Shown piece after piece: positions 31,547 to 44,959 of a stretch of DNA of 64,000 nucleotides. Positions within the stretch are counted from its first letter, which is position 1; every line of letters starts with the position of its first letter. The position numbers and the translations under genes were made by a program. The notes under the pieces are model-generated. The model saw only the letters and a program-made list of their open reading frames with translations. It had not been told where the DNA came from and searched no databases. Origin of the DNA: Cylicocyclus nassatus (taxonomy: Eukaryota; Nematoda; Chromadorea; Rhabditida; Strongylidae); NCBI GenBank assembly GCA_958299035.1, contig CATQJL010000001.1:81717071-81781070 (forward strand). The letters run 5' to 3'.

Positions 31547-32319
31547 TAATTGTGGACAGTTTTCGAAGGAGCTATGTTAAGAAGAATCGAGGTGGTACAA
31601 AAATTGTAAACGCAAAAATTCAACCACTCCTGAATTTTCTTTTGCTGGAAGTGGCCACACGCCCACGAACCCAAAAGTTTCAATCCCTCCCTCCCCTCCC
31701 TTAAACAAATTTCTCGCGCCCCTACTGCTTTTCTTGTGTCTATCCTTTTCTACTCTCTGCTTTTGACTTCCAAATCTTTTCCCTCTCACAATACCGCACA
31801 CATCACAAAATAATGATTATTGATTTAAAAATAAAAAGTTCAAACTTCCGATTTGAGATAATAGCTCGAGAAATTCGAAATTAAAATTTTTAGCTAATAG
31901 TGTTGAATGACTGAATAAATTAATGTGGTAGAAAAATATCAAAAGAAAGGGACGGGGCCTAATGGGTCTCAAGAATATTCATAGTAGTAGTAGTTGCGAC
32001 TGTAGATAATGAAAGATTAGAGCTCTTCTAAACTTTAAAGTAGTTTATCTTGGCAATTTTCGAAAATGTGGCTCACTCCACGCCCCTTTTTGCTAAAAAA
32101 TCGAGAGTGTACAAAAACTGGTACTACGAAAATTCAACCAGTCCTAAATTTCCCTTTATTCGGTGACTCACGCTCACAAATCCAAATAATTTTTTGTCCC
32201 CCCCCCCCTCTTGAAAAAGTTTCTTGCACCGCCACTGCTCTAATGTATCTATACTTCTCTGCTCCTCTGCTTTTGCTGTTTTAAATGCTTTTCTCTCTCC
32301 CAAATACTTCCTACATCTT
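31547..32319. repeat. Two truncated hAT-MITE right ends and spacer
   Basis: C-run plus AAATTTCTCGCGCCCCTACTG (ending about 31,727) and AAGTTTCTTGCACCGCCACTG (ending about 32,238) match the right terminus at 23,839. CACGCCCC and GTGGCTCACTCC stretches upstream match its interior. Matching left ends were not found. Confidence 0.55.
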
Positions 32320-32890
32320 CAACGGATCTGCATATGTTAATTTCGAATTCATGTTTCCAATAATACCTACCTGAAGTACCTTTTAATGGAAGCAAGCTCC
32401 AGAGATAGAAGCAAGAGAAGAAAATTACTCCATTCTCAAAATTTCTGCGTTTGATCGCAAAACTGAAACTCGCAACGGAAATCGGAGCATTATAGGTTTT
32501 ATAGCATGCTCTTTCTGAATGTGCCAAATTTGCGCTGATTGAATCTCTTTATGAAAAGTTATGATTTTCAAAGCAAATGCCAAAAAAATCACATTTACTC
32601 TTTTTTAAGGGTTCCTCAAAAATCATAACTTTTTAAGAGACGTTCAATCAGCGCAATCTTTGTACATTCAAAAAGAGTAAGTGACTAGCTATGACCGATT
32701 GCTGCGATTTTCTGCAAGCAGATTTTTGCAACCAAACACGGGGAATGTTAAAATGGAGTAATTTCTTTCACCGACTTCGGTCTCTGGAGCTATCAAAAAG
32801 TGCCTCAGGTGCCGTTAGAAAGCATGTCTTCTTTCAAAATAAACATGTTCAGATCGGAAGTGAAGGAAGAAAGTTTCGAATTTTTGAAAA
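32320..32890. mobile_element. Palindromic repeat, termini eroded
   Basis: Arms meet near 32,590. AAAGTTATGATTTT and AAAATCATAACTTTTT, TGCGCTGATTGAA and TTCAATCAGCGCA, and GAAGCAAGCTCCAGAGA and TCTCTGGAGC pair up across the centre. This is the same architecture as the neighbouring mariner-like MITEs. Terminal repeats and duplication could not be fixed. Confidence 0.6.
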
Positions 32891-34159
32891 GGATGGGACG
32901 AGCTTTTGGTTCATTAGTATTGTTTTCTAAGTATTAATTTATGGAAATTCAACAATAATTTATAATAACTTTCACTTACACATACCTGCCTTAGAGTCTG
33001 ACACATACCTGTTTTGTGTGGAAAATGCTGGAATATTAGATTGAAACAAAAGTCCTGCTCCAAATTTGAAAGTTCCAAAAAAATTTAAGTCGAAGTAAAG
33101 CATTGATTTTTTGCAGAAAGCTCTTGTAATTTTCAAATCTGTTTCAAAGCTTCTCTTGTTGAGATTTCGAAATTTCCAAAAATTTCAAATAAATCGTCCA
33201 AATTTGCTCCGTATTTCTTGGCGAAGAAGTCGCAAAGTGGAACACTTACGGCACGGCACGATTTACATCAAGAAATTTCAATTAATTCTCATTACAGAAA
33301 GGAAGGGAGACCGAAGCCGACTTCAGTCGCGCGAACAAGGTCAAAATGACAACCGATAACTGGAAACGTTTTATTTCTCCACAGGACCATCTTCCGTTTG
33401 AAGCGCATATTGTCCTTTGTGAATGAGATTGTTCTTCTTGTTTAATTCTTATTCTTCCATTATTCTTTACTCTTCCATCAGTCTAACATTGCTTTCTAAT
33501 TCTTAATATCTGCCGATTTTTTCCAACTTTATTCGGTTATGCATATATGTATACTCGAATGTTTCTGCGATTTTATGTATATTTATTTATGAGCACTTCA
33601 TTGATCTGCTAATTTGCAATTATCAACTTCGGCCTAGTGTGATTCTATATACCTGCATAAAACAATACACTGCGCACTCTGCTTTCTCATTAAAACTATC
33701 TCGCTGTCTACGTCTCTTAGCATCTACAAAGTCTGGGGAATTTCTATATCAAACGAATAATGCCTTAGTAAAAAGCGAAAACCTAGTATTGGAAAGGAAA
33801 ACCTAGTATCAAAAAGGAAGCTTGATATGGAAGAAACGGATCGCGAATCAAGGAACTCTAAAAAAGTACTGCGGAAACCCTGTACCCTGAGATTGCAGGG
33901 TTTTCGCAGCGCTTCCGCAGGATTTCCGCTGGGTCACTTGCGGAAATTCTGCGAAAGAGCTGCGGAAGTTCCGGTCGGTTGTCTGAGCACAGTACACCTA
34001 CAGTAGATCTGAAAGGCTGGCAAAAAAGTAGAGGCCATTCCTGGATTCAGTGCAAAAAAAAGCTCATGGAGTGACACATGGTGTGTCAAGCGATCCCACG
34101 CGGTACACTGCTGGACAGACCATGTGTATCAAGCTGTCGTCAATGAGTTAAGGTAGGTT
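32891..34159. other. No gene recognised
   Basis: An 82-codon plus-strand frame at 33,111-33,359 lacks convincing signals. The TTCCGCAG-rich stretch at 33,860-33,987 is part of the inverted-end pair described above. Confidence 0.35.
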
Positions 34160-34835
34160 TGAACTCAAAACCTAAAAAGAATTGCCAAAAAACGCGCAGT
34201 TGATGTTTTTTCCTTGAACTAGAAAGTGAGGAAACGAAAGTTTTCGAGTTTCTCTCAAAGCAATGCTGAGCCATTCTCACATAAGTATTCTATACTACAA
34301 GCCTAAATAAGTATGACTGCAAATTTTCAGCCTATCCCGAGCGATAGCTTTCGAAAACATCAAACATACTTAGCTTCTTTTCCTTCAGTGCTAAATTCGA
34401 CATTTCTTGGAAATTGCCGCACAAGATAGGACGAAAATTTAAGGTTACATTTACCTAGGCTTGTAGCATAGATTTACTTATGTGGAACGGCTCAGCATTT
34501 CTTTGAGAAAACACGAAAATTTTCGTTTTTTCAATTTCTAATCAAAGTAAAATAACAGAAACTGCGCATGTGAGGGTATGACGAAAGTATATGTATGTAA
34601 GTGAGAAGTTCTCAGAAATATTTTAGACGGAGATCTGATTTTCAATTTTTGGGCATCTAGAACTCTTTAGATCTTAAGTTCAAGCTTTCCGTCTATCGAA
34701 TTGGCACGAAATCATGATTGCTATCTTGTAGAGCTTGCTTTGCTCTATCGAAGTCCATTGACTCTTCTTGGGTTGAGCCTGATGTTTTGCTAAAGCAAGG
34801 AATAAAAAGCACATTGTGTTCTTGACAGCTTATTA
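34160..34835. mobile_element. Degraded copy of the TTAGGTTGTCAAG mariner-like family
   Basis: AAGCAATGCTGAGCC, CTATACTACAAGCCTA, GAGCAAAGC stretches and the inverse CTTGACAGC end occur in the same order as in 57,403-58,195, with many substitutions. Termini are not intact. Confidence 0.65.
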
Positions 34836-35593
34836 AAAACCTTTGCATATTAACGCAGTGCTACAGAAGAAAATTCTGAATGCTGAAGCATTTGTCCCTG
34901 TCAATTCAAAAGCATTTTAGCTGAATGAAACATAATACGATGCTATTACGTACGCGTGTCAACGAAATAATTGGCAACAAAAATTAGAACTTGTGCAAGT
35001 GTTTTGGCCATGGAAATAGCGTGGCGGTTATTTTGCATTCTCTTCCATTTTTTTAAAGAAAACTAATAGAATATGTGAAAGTAATTCATCATTGCATTTC
35101 TTGAAGGGAGCATCAAAAAGCAAAATATCAAAGAGTAGGTACGCAAAACAGAGAGGATGTTTATGACAGAAGATCTTTTCTTTTTTTTTCTTGTACTTGA
35201 CTTCCAACAATACATGAGCCATCGTAATAGCTAGCTGGAGCAAAAACGTCTTGCTTTTGCTTAGCGGAGTGCATGTTGACTGGGTCAGTGTAAATTGTGA
35301 GATGCCCTCAAAACAATGCGAGAAGTCTGTACTTATTGCAAAACATTGCTATGGATGGCTAAACAAGCACCTCTCCCTTGATGTACATTTGCAAATGAAG
35401 TCCTAAAAAATAGTAATCTAAAAAAGGCTAATCAAGTACAGGTCTTTTTTACTTTACTATGGTTCTTACGAAAAAGTTCTGGTGTAATTTGCAGCTTTTG
35501 AACAATGTTTGAAGCAGAAATCATTGGCTAGCATTCTCCGAATACTAATCATGAGCAATAGCGAATCATCTACGCGGCTAATCAATGATAGCC
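34836..35593. promoter_or_regulatory. Upstream region of the 35.6-kb secreted-protein gene
   Basis: No repeat or exon was assigned. It presumably contains the promoter of the gene starting at 35,594, but no specific element was recognised. Confidence 0.3.
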
Positions 35594-36426
35594 ATGGATC
35601 AGCTCTTCAGTGCAATTCTAGTTCTCCTAACGATGTCCAAGGCGGGAAGCACTGCAATAGACATTTTCTGCTATATCGAGGTTTGTTGTTTTCATTTTGC
35701 AATGTGAGACTCCGAAATTCCGTCTGCAAGATGCTGACAGGTGTAATAATAGAAGTTTGCAGTTTAGAAAGTGATGTCACAATCTATCGTAAGACACATA
35801 ACTAACTGTTTGCAACAGCCAAATCACTCTCATCGTTTTTAGGGTCAAATCACCAATGATGGGAAACTCAATGGCACATTCCATTCATGTGAGCCGGATT
35901 ATGTGGACTGCTCAATGAATGAAAAAAGCGATTTGAATTTGGATGCAACTCATGAGACTGTGGTTTGTGCTGAGAAAGGCTTTTTGTGGAATTTAGAGGT
36001 CTTGATTGCATGCCCTAATTTATGAAGAAATTGAGCGTTGTTCCAGAATTACTGTTCATTTGTGCATTTAACGCGAAAATCATACTGCTACAATATGAAA
36101 CACTGCTATGGAGTAAAGATGAAGTGTGCAAACAGCAGCATCTTTTTCACGGCAATTTCGAAGACAGGTAAGGTGTCATCTTTGTTTCACCTATAATAGC
36201 AAGAAATCTTTCAACTAATGTAGCTACAGAACTTGCAATACCTAGTATGAGGCCATATCAATGCTTTGACATGTCAATAAAGGACATTTGCAACGCATGG
36301 AACATATGCTTTTTTGATATTACAGTAAAGGTTATTTCTAAAAGAGAAGATGAAGCGAGTGTGACGAGTGTGAAAGCGGAGTATTCAAATACGAATTATT
36401 ATAGGACGTTTGTTTCATGTACCTGA
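35594..36426 (+). CDS. Secreted cysteine-rich protein, four exons
   Basis: Exons 35,594-35,680, 35,843-35,998, 36,047-36,167 and 36,224-36,426 join in frame (phases 0, 0, 1) to a 188-residue protein. The start MDQLFSAILVLLTMSKAGST is a typical signal peptide. Next come FCYIE/GQITNDGKLNGTF, HSCEPDYVDCSMNEKSD, THETVVCAEKGFLWNLE, NYCSFVHLTRKSYCYNMKHC, YGVKMKCANSSIFFTAISKT and MRPYQCFDMSIKDICNAWNI, with about 15 cysteines after the signal. It ends RTFVSCT and TGA at 36,424. Donors are GTTTGT, GTCTTG (weak) and GTAAGG; acceptors are TTTTTAG, TTCCAG and AATGTAG. Cysteine spacing with THETVVC is reminiscent of nematode Ly6/activin-receptor-like ET-type ectodomains, but I cannot confirm this. A donor-like GTACCT six bases before the stop (phase 1) could instead link it to the membrane exons at 40.7-41.1 kb. 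An AATAAA at about 36,963 could serve as its poly(A) signal. Confidence 0.75.
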
Positions 36427-38900
36427 CACATTAAAAGGCTTCACAACTATCATCAGGGGCAAATATCCCACTTTGCGGAGGATGAGAAGCTAAACGAGTG
36501 CAAAGAAAGCCTCACAATTCTCAGCAGTTACGAGCCTCTGCAGTTCAGCAAATCAACATGATGAATCCAGAATGTGAGGGATGTCATCCGATAGAGCAAA
36601 CAAGGCTCTCCAAAATGACCTCCAAACATCGGCTTGAGTCGTAGTGCAAAGTTAAAAGGCCAAAAGATAAGAGCAGGCAGCTCATAGTGTCAGAAATCCG
36701 ATCTTCGCCCCAGAAACAAACCTCCCACTTGTTCCTGCATCTGGAACATGCCTGCTTATATCACATACTTATGTCACTTGCTATACTTTTTCCGCATTCA
36801 GTAGTAAAGGATAAATTGAAAAACGAAACATGGCAAGCTCCTCCCCCATAGTGCTGTGCTCCTCCTATTTAAGAACTACTACAAAGCTTTAACTCTTTAA
36901 CCATGATATTTGGGATGGATCATACTTTAATTTCCGAAAAATACTTTGGCTGAAAAAAAAACTAATAAAGCCATTCTTTTCTTTCCAACCTGATACATGA
37001 AATCTAAATTATTAGGCTGCTGCTAAATTGTTAAGCTCTGCAAGTTCTGTCCTAATTTTTGCCCTATGTTTGAAGCACTGTTGTAAGAGAATTTCATATC
37101 TGTTGCAATATTGTTAGTATCATTAGAAAGTGCTTTTCTTGCTCTTTTTAAGGCATCTCAAATTTCAGTAAATTTCCTAGTGTAAGGAGATGACAGACTC
37201 AAAATCTCCGAGTAGCCGAGGTACGTTTTCATCTTAGAAATATGTGCTTGCGAGAAAATCTCCACAATGCGCCCTTCAAGTCAGGTTCTTTCATTGTTTG
37301 CGGAATAATGATGTAGAAGGCAAGTATATGCAGAAGCTCAAATTCACGAAGAAAACTCTTGCTAGTAAAATTTATCGTCGAAGATTAGTTTTTTTCGTAT
37401 AAATGTATTACAAGCAATAACTTTCTGCGAATAGAAGTAATCGATAAGCTCAAAGTTGGAGGTGCTAGGGTAAAGCAAGAGCTAGCAGGGTCCATCCACC
37501 AATTTCTTTTCGGCGTTCATGTCAATTGAAAATAGGCATGCACAATGTGCTGAAGCGAGGTCAAAAAGTGGTTTCTTTTTTGGCTTGGTCAAAAAAATCT
37601 CTCGGCAACGCAGACCCTAAAACTCTTTTTTATTGCAAACTAATTTACGAAATTTTCTCTATTTATCTATTGTTAGATAAGATGCCTGTCGATTCTCATA
37701 AGCATTGCCATGTCAAAAAAGACAGGTTTGAAGAACGCTGTAAATTTTTTGAGTTCTTGCTTCTTCCTTAACAAGGGCTTCACAAATCTCACCATGTCTT
37801 TGATAACCAAGAAATGCTCAACACATTGAAACTAAGAATTTCGAACAAAGTTGACTTTGAAAAAAATTATGTCATTCTGAACTCAAAAAATTCAAATTGT
37901 ACAGAACTTATGCAGTAGCCTAATACAAGCAAAAATCACATTTCTGCATGTAACGATGTGATTGCATCCCGTTTTTTTTCCTTTGAATCCAATCTTCGGA
38001 AAAATGTAGCATATAAGTATTCACTGTGTGTTCACTGTACGTTGACCTAATGGGATTCTTAAAAAAATTTTTTTGGGTGGAGATACGATTCTTACAAGGG
38101 AAGTGACATTAGTCGAATCGGCATTTTCATATGGATTAGGAGATGTTTTATAAAGCATAAACTGCTGATTCCAATTCTGCTTTCGATATCAGCAAATTCT
38201 GGGAAGGAACGTTTCGAAACAAAAACTTGAACGCGCGGAGAAAGTTTTTAAAATATGTAGAACTCAAAGGCTCCAAGATTACTGCCAGGATGCTTCATGC
38301 AGTTGATATCTTTAGTCTAATAAACACATGCTAGTTATTAACGCTTTCAAGCGCCGGAAAGATCTCAACATCTGTTTTCACCTTTGCCCTTGAATTTTTG
38401 CTTCAAAAAAATTCCCACAACTCCGTTCATAGAAGCGCTTTGCATGTACAGAAAGCATAATTGGAGTCAGTGTTCCATGCTCAATAAGATAGAATACATT
38501 TCATATAAAAACTCCACTTCGACCAAGTACCTTCCCCTGTTAGAGTTATAAAAAGATAGCTTCTGAATTTATTTTGGGTAGATCACGACCAGCTGAATGT
38601 CTGGAGGTCATCGTATAAGAACGGCTTTCTTTACCACATAGTTAACACATACAACTTTTTTCGCCCACTCTGAGGCGGTAGCATAAACATTACCAAGGAT
38701 TATTATCAAGCATAATGACGCATTTCTTCAAATTCACTGACTCGACTCTCGTTACTCTGGAATAGTAGCGCCAAGCCTTCTTGATTTTGATCGAATATCG
38801 AGTTGCACGAACGGAGTGAAAGCGTATTCAAAAGCTGTTTGCTGGGTTATTCGCAAAAAAACACTTTTCATTTCCTCTCATTTTGTGCTCGAATAGTTGC
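36427..38900. other. 3' UTR or long intron, no further exon supported
   Basis: An 81-codon plus-strand frame at 37,526-37,771 is weakly protein-like and unpartnered. No repeat family was recognised except a short relative of the 22.8-kb inverted duplication near 38,458. Confidence 0.3.
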
Positions 38901-39714
38901 CTGAGGAAGATGAGTAATGATTAGATACAAAGAAAACTCGGCCATGTGACAAAGAGAAAAGTGGGTTTGTAGTCTGAGGTTGCTTGTAGTTTATCCCCGC
39001 GTCTCGTCTCAGATCCCTCCCTCTCCCTCCTCCTCTCTCCCCCCCCCCCTCCCTTCCCCTGCGATGGGGGGGAGGGAACTGACAATGAGAGGGGGCGCGG
39101 CATATTTCGCTACTCTAGATATCAAAGTGGTAGTATGGTCGAAACCAACGGATGTTGTGATCGTTTAGTCATGATTACATCGTGATAAACGTGATCATCT
39201 TCTTACGCCATTCAGTTCAATCGGTCATACAAAATCACGAAACAAGCTAGTTAATTTCCGGAAAACGATACTTGTTTCATGCTTGTTTCATTCTTATCGT
39301 TTTATCGTTGTTGAAAATCAAAAGTATCCCTGACCACTTTTCATTTGAAACAATGATGTGTTGGCTTTGCAGGTTAAGAAAAAAGCTTACTTGTCTACAA
39401 CTTAGATAAGGTCTTGGGAAGATGCAAGACTGAAAACCGAATTGCAAAGGTAAAGTGCATTGAAGGCGGTCAAGCATGACAATGGTTGGAAGTTTGGTCA
39501 CTTCAATCACGTTGCTTTGCTAAATCTAGAATTAAGTGAAAAATGCCAAACTTCTTTGCTTCTGATTGGTTACCATGTGGTATCATTGAGAAAATGATGT
39601 GAAGCAACTGTTTACATCATGTGCTGAAAATTTAGTAAAAATGATGGTTTAAAAATTACTACCATTCCTGTATTCTTCTTTTGCTGTCTGTATTATAGAG
39701 GCTCTTATATCTTT
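38901..39714. repeat. C-rich tract with foldback-family similarity, then unassigned
   Basis: 38,995-39,110 has a CT/C-rich run followed by GGGGGGAGGG and GGCATATTTCGCTACTCTAG, resembling 5165-5215 of the TTA-duplicating foldback. No termini. From 39,115 to 39,714 nothing is recognised. Confidence 0.4.
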
Positions 39715-40601
39715 GATACTTGGGTAGAATGGATGGCAGAACATTGCCATACAAGCTGAAATTTTCACTGTTTTGTAGATTTCCGGAGGATTCTCTGCAC
39801 TGACAGGATGTTTTCAACGAAACAAATAGATTCTGCGGGTTGTAAGCTTTCCATGAACCTCACCTCGCAAAAGCAGTTCATCGAAGTTTTCAAAATTATG
39901 AGATTTTACTAATTACTACTAACTCTAAACGTTAGCAGTGCCATAGTCTCTCGGCACAATTTTACAGAATTTTCGAGTTAATAGGAAAGTAAACGACTTT
40001 GAAAGGTGATACCCTAGATCTCCAGGGGTCACACGAAAGTGAAAAACTCAATCTGTATAGCAATGTTCTGTCATCCATTACACGCAAAATCTCGACTTCT
40101 ATTTTTTACCTTATCCAGGCCTTTTCATGGCGCTAATTCCAAATATGACTCTCAATATGCGTGAGTTTCTCAGAGAACTCCATTTTTGAGACAAATTTTT
40201 GAAGCTCGGACGAGTGCTCCTAATGCTATCCTTTTCGAAATCAAGCATTAACAGGTAGACACCATTGCGATTGTGTTTAACATGTGAAAAACACGTCAAG
40301 GGCGAGGAGACTTTGTTCAAGGGCGAGCGGTGCGGAAGAGCGTGGTCCTCGAGGCGCTTTTTCTGCTCCGATTTCTCCCTTTGCAGGAGATGTTTCGAAA
40401 TTAGGATTTGCGCGATAGTTTTAGATCGAGGCCGTAATACTCGGTTATACTAGTATGCGGAAACGTCAATGCCCGGGCGCGGCGTTAAGGTCTGAAAACC
40501 TTAAAATAGAAAAAATAATGCAAGTATCTGGAGGAGTAAGGTATGACGCGTCGACCTTCAGATCCCCTTCCCCTTCCTGGAGATGTACGTGCACGCGGGC
40601 C
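39715..40601. mobile_element. 5'-truncated TTA-duplicating foldback element
   Basis: The right terminus GATGTACGTGCACGCGGGCC is followed by TTA (40,602-40,604), matching the family end at 5838. The left arm (GAATGGATGGCAGAACATTG, CCATACAAGCTGAAATTTTC) and its inverse near 40,020-40,080 are present, but the left terminus is lost. A 62-codon frame inside (40,265-40,453) is cysteine-rich by chance and is not conserved in the other copies. Confidence 0.65.
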
Positions 40602-40700
40602 TTAGTGCCTCATTTATTACAATAACAGAGGAGTGTATTGCATATGTATAGGCTGTTCCGTTCGGGCGCAAAATGTAGCACTGCGTCTAGTTAAGCTTAG

Positions 40701-41085
40701 TCAGCACTCGTTCAAGAGAGAGAGCCGGCCATAGTATGTGGTGTTCGTGCAGCACAGATCAGGTTACCAGTGAAATGTGAGTTGGCAACCGCTTACAAGA
40801 AATCATTGGCACAATTGTGCAAAACTCTTTAATGCGCTGTCTGATAGTCATCAGCAGCAATCCGCAGCTCTTAGATGTTTGCAGTTTCCTCAAAAGCAGA
40901 AAAATGAATAAACATTTTTAGTCATAGCTACTGTTGCGATTATGCTGTTGCTGCTTGGAGTGGTTGCTATATGGAAACTAATTCGAGATGTTCGCAGATC
41001 GGATATGTTAGATGTTCGGGAAAAATCCCGCAGAGAATCTGCAGAAAGTGTGGCTAGAACGAATAGCATCAGCACCAGGGACTGA
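40701..41085 (+). CDS. C-terminal exons of a type I membrane protein
   Basis: Exon 40,701-40,769 (after AAGCTTAG; STRSRERAGHSMWCSCSTDQ then VT, donor GTGAAA; an alternative donor GTGAGT at 40,777 shifts frame) and terminal exon 40,922-41,085 (after CATTTTTAG). The last exon encodes a membrane helix (VIATVAIMLLLLGVVAIW), then a basic tail KLIRDVRRSDMLDVREKSRR and ESAESVARTNSISTRD, stop TGA 41,083-41,085. A WCSCSTDQ stretch just outside the membrane recalls the CxCSTDxCN end of Ly6/activin-receptor-like domains. It may be the 3' part of the 35.6-kb gene, whose last exon has a possible phase-1 donor that would fit this phase-1 acceptor across a repeat-filled 4.3-kb intron, or the end of a separate gene. 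Confidence 0.6.
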
Positions 41086-41245
41086 ATATGTTATTGCACT
41101 TTATCGCTAAATGATTGTTGCATTTTGTTTAAAGTAATGTATGGATCAATGAAGGATGAACTACGGTGACTTTGTTATAACACTAGCTGAGATATCAAGC
41201 TTTACTCGGTATCTGGCAAAACGCAATAAAGGTCATTCGTTTCCC
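41086..41245 (+). promoter_or_regulatory. 3' UTR with poly(A) signal
   Basis: AATAAA at about 41,225 lies 140 bases after the TGA of the membrane-protein exon. Confidence 0.5.
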
Positions 41246-41542
41246 ACTTCTGTAAAACATTCACCTGGCTCTGTTTCACTCCTATGCCACTGTTTCACTT
41301 CAGTTCCCCGCCAACACTGAATTTCATAGGGCATGCTCGCTCAGCTTCTTGTGCCAGCAGCTTGCAACCTCAGCTCAACCTTTGCAAACATCGATAAAAT
41401 CAGTAGTAGTGTTGAGTACTTTACATTTATCCCGTTCCTTCAACGAACAGGCTTGAGGTTTGCAGCAAGTCAATATGATGATGAATTTAATCAAGAAAAA
41501 TCTAAACATTGATATTATTTGTAGTTAGGCATGCTCACTTAA

Positions 41543-41870
41543 AAGTACCGTTCACCCTAAGCTAATGTTTTCAAGTTTTTGGCAGTTTACGATGATATGG
41601 ATACCCTACCAAGCCAATCCAAGTCGCGGCGCAGGATGTCTCTTCAGAAGCGAGACAATCGCTTTGGAATAGCGAAGATGCATGAGGAGCTCAAGTCGGC
41701 ATCGCCCCCTCCAGCAATGCCCGCCCAGTCGTGCGCGCCTATCCAGTCACTGTTGTAGAAAGCCGACCTGTGGGTTTTCAACGGGGATTGGGCGTTTTCG
41801 ATTCTCGACTTCATATTCGGAATCAGGGACATGAGAATGCCCCCGGGACCATCAGAACATTAAATTCAAG
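41543..41870 (-). mobile_element. Truncated TTAA-family MITE
   Basis: TTAA at 41,539-41,542 is followed by AAGTACCGTTCACCC, a diverged family terminus. The CGACTTCATATTCGGAATCA segment at 41,800-41,830 is the inverse of the interior of 19,200-19,541. No right terminus was found. Confidence 0.6.
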
Positions 41871-42289
41871 AATCTATATGGACAATGCTTTCAAACCCCG
41901 AACTTTTACCAAATCCCAGCTCTGCAGGTCAAGGTCTGCAACAAACCTCTTCTCACCTCCCGTGCCAACAGCTCAAAGTTTGCAAAGAACTGACTTGGTC
42001 AAAGCAGTCGATAATCAAAACTAAATTGTATTCGCAATAGTCATGCTCAATTCCTCCTGTATCATACCCCTGCCCTATGACTCGATTTTTACAAAAAAAT
42101 CGATTAAATCAAAGAATCGGAGAACATTTCGGTGTTTCGTGATTGCATGAATTCTGCAAATCTTCAAGTGTAGTCCACTCAACCTTGCATTCTCAGGGAC
42201 TAGCGCCGTACGAGCGGTCTGAGGTGCCTCTACAATCGCACGTGAGCGTGGCGATTGTACAGTGGTGAACGGCCGACTGCAAAGGTAAG
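41871..42289. other. No gene recognised
   Basis: Unassigned sequence leading into a GC-richer tandem repeat. Confidence 0.3.
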
Positions 42290-42425
42290 GTGCGGCGCTT
42301 GCACGACCGTATTGCCTACCATTTGGGCGTTTGAGTCGTAGCGATTGCACGGTACTACTGCCTACCGTCAGCAAGAATAAGGCTTGGCGTTTGCACCAGA
42401 TTACTGCCTGCCGTTTACAAAATCA
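42290..42425 (+). repeat. Short tandem repeat of about 45-50 bp units
   Basis: Three diverged units contain GCG.TTGCAC followed 15-20 bases later by TACTGCCTACCGT or variants (42,297, 42,347, 42,387). A further GCGATTGTACAGTGG relative lies upstream at about 42,249. Confidence 0.6.
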
Positions 42426-42807
42426 AGGCGTTCAAGGCAAAATTGGATTCACGTAATTTTTTTGGAATACACTAGGAGTCAGTAAACACTTCATTTGTTT
42501 ATTGAAAAAACAGTATCTCACAAACGTCAACAAACAACAGAGATGTCCTACGTACAAAATAGTAGCCTACATTGCCACCCGTAATATAAAAGCTCTAATA
42601 ACACTTTACATACAAACACACCATTCAAACCTCCAAGAGTAAAAAAAAATAAAACCCAAAACTTGCAACAATAATGGTCATAAAATAAATTCAACGCGTA
42701 GATCACTGAGATGTTGGTACTACGTTTTTGGTTGTAGGCTTTATTCATTTTCATGGAGTCGTTCAACGCTTCCCTCAAGTTTGAAGACGTACAACTTGGC
42801 CCACTAC
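42426..42807. other. No feature recognised
   Basis: AT-rich. The 100-codon minus frame here continues past the likely donor of the next exon and is not supported as coding. Confidence 0.35.
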
Positions 42808-42963
42808 CTTTCGATGAAAATGTCAATCTCAAAATACTCTCTATCAACAAGCAGATGTAAACTCGCGTCGTTTGCGATGTAACCCTTTTGCATCATTATG
42901 GGTATATGTGCGCCATCTCTACCGAAATTGGACCAATTAGCAATACAATTGTCGTTTTGTAAA
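42808..42963 (-). CDS. Exon of an unrecognised gene
   Basis: After the acceptor GATCTTCAG the frame reads LQNDNCIANWSNFGRDGAHI, PIMMQKGYIANDASLHLLVD and REYFEIDIFIER. It then meets either donor GTAGTG at 42,807 or the in-frame TAG that the donor overlaps, so it is internal or terminal. The LHLLVDREYFEIDIF stretch has the alternating pattern of a beta-strand pair and faintly recalls the C-terminal LRIFVDRSxVEVF of GH32-type glycosidases; this is a guess. Upstream exons, if any, would lie beyond the giant microsatellite. Confidence 0.45.
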
Positions 42964-43140
42964 CTGAAGATCAAAAAAATTCAGGTGTCTAGCTGAAGGG
43001 TTTTAAAAAATTCATTCCTGTACACCGTCTTAGCCAGGGCTCGGCAGAGGTGGCGTACAGGGCAAGCTTGATATCGTTTTGGAATAAAAAGCAAGGAGGA
43101 TATTGTTGAAGCGGAATTCCCCTCTCCCCCCTCCCCCCCC

Positions 43141-44942
<1,802 letters not shown>

Positions 44943-44959
44943 ACCGCCTTCTGCCTTTG

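Larger units (their letters stand above)
29959..33987. mobile_element. Region bounded by CTCAGACAA..CGGAACTTCCGCAG inverted ends
   Basis: CTCAGACAATTCATCGGAAC at 29,959 and its inverse ending at 33,987 share GGAACTTCCGCAG and CAGACAA. Both flanks are studded with TTTCCGCAG/CTGCGGAAA copies (29,980-30,180 and 33,860-33,975). The 4-kb interior holds other elements (30,692-31,546; hAT ends; a palindrome at 32.3-32.9 kb) and no recognised transposase. It may be one element or two related copies in opposite orientation. Confidence 0.5.

Noticed and set aside
35509..35805. 98-codon plus-strand frame at the start of the secreted-protein gene
   Set aside because: A different frame from 35,594 gives a signal peptide and splices in phase with three further exons, so the longer frame is a shadow.
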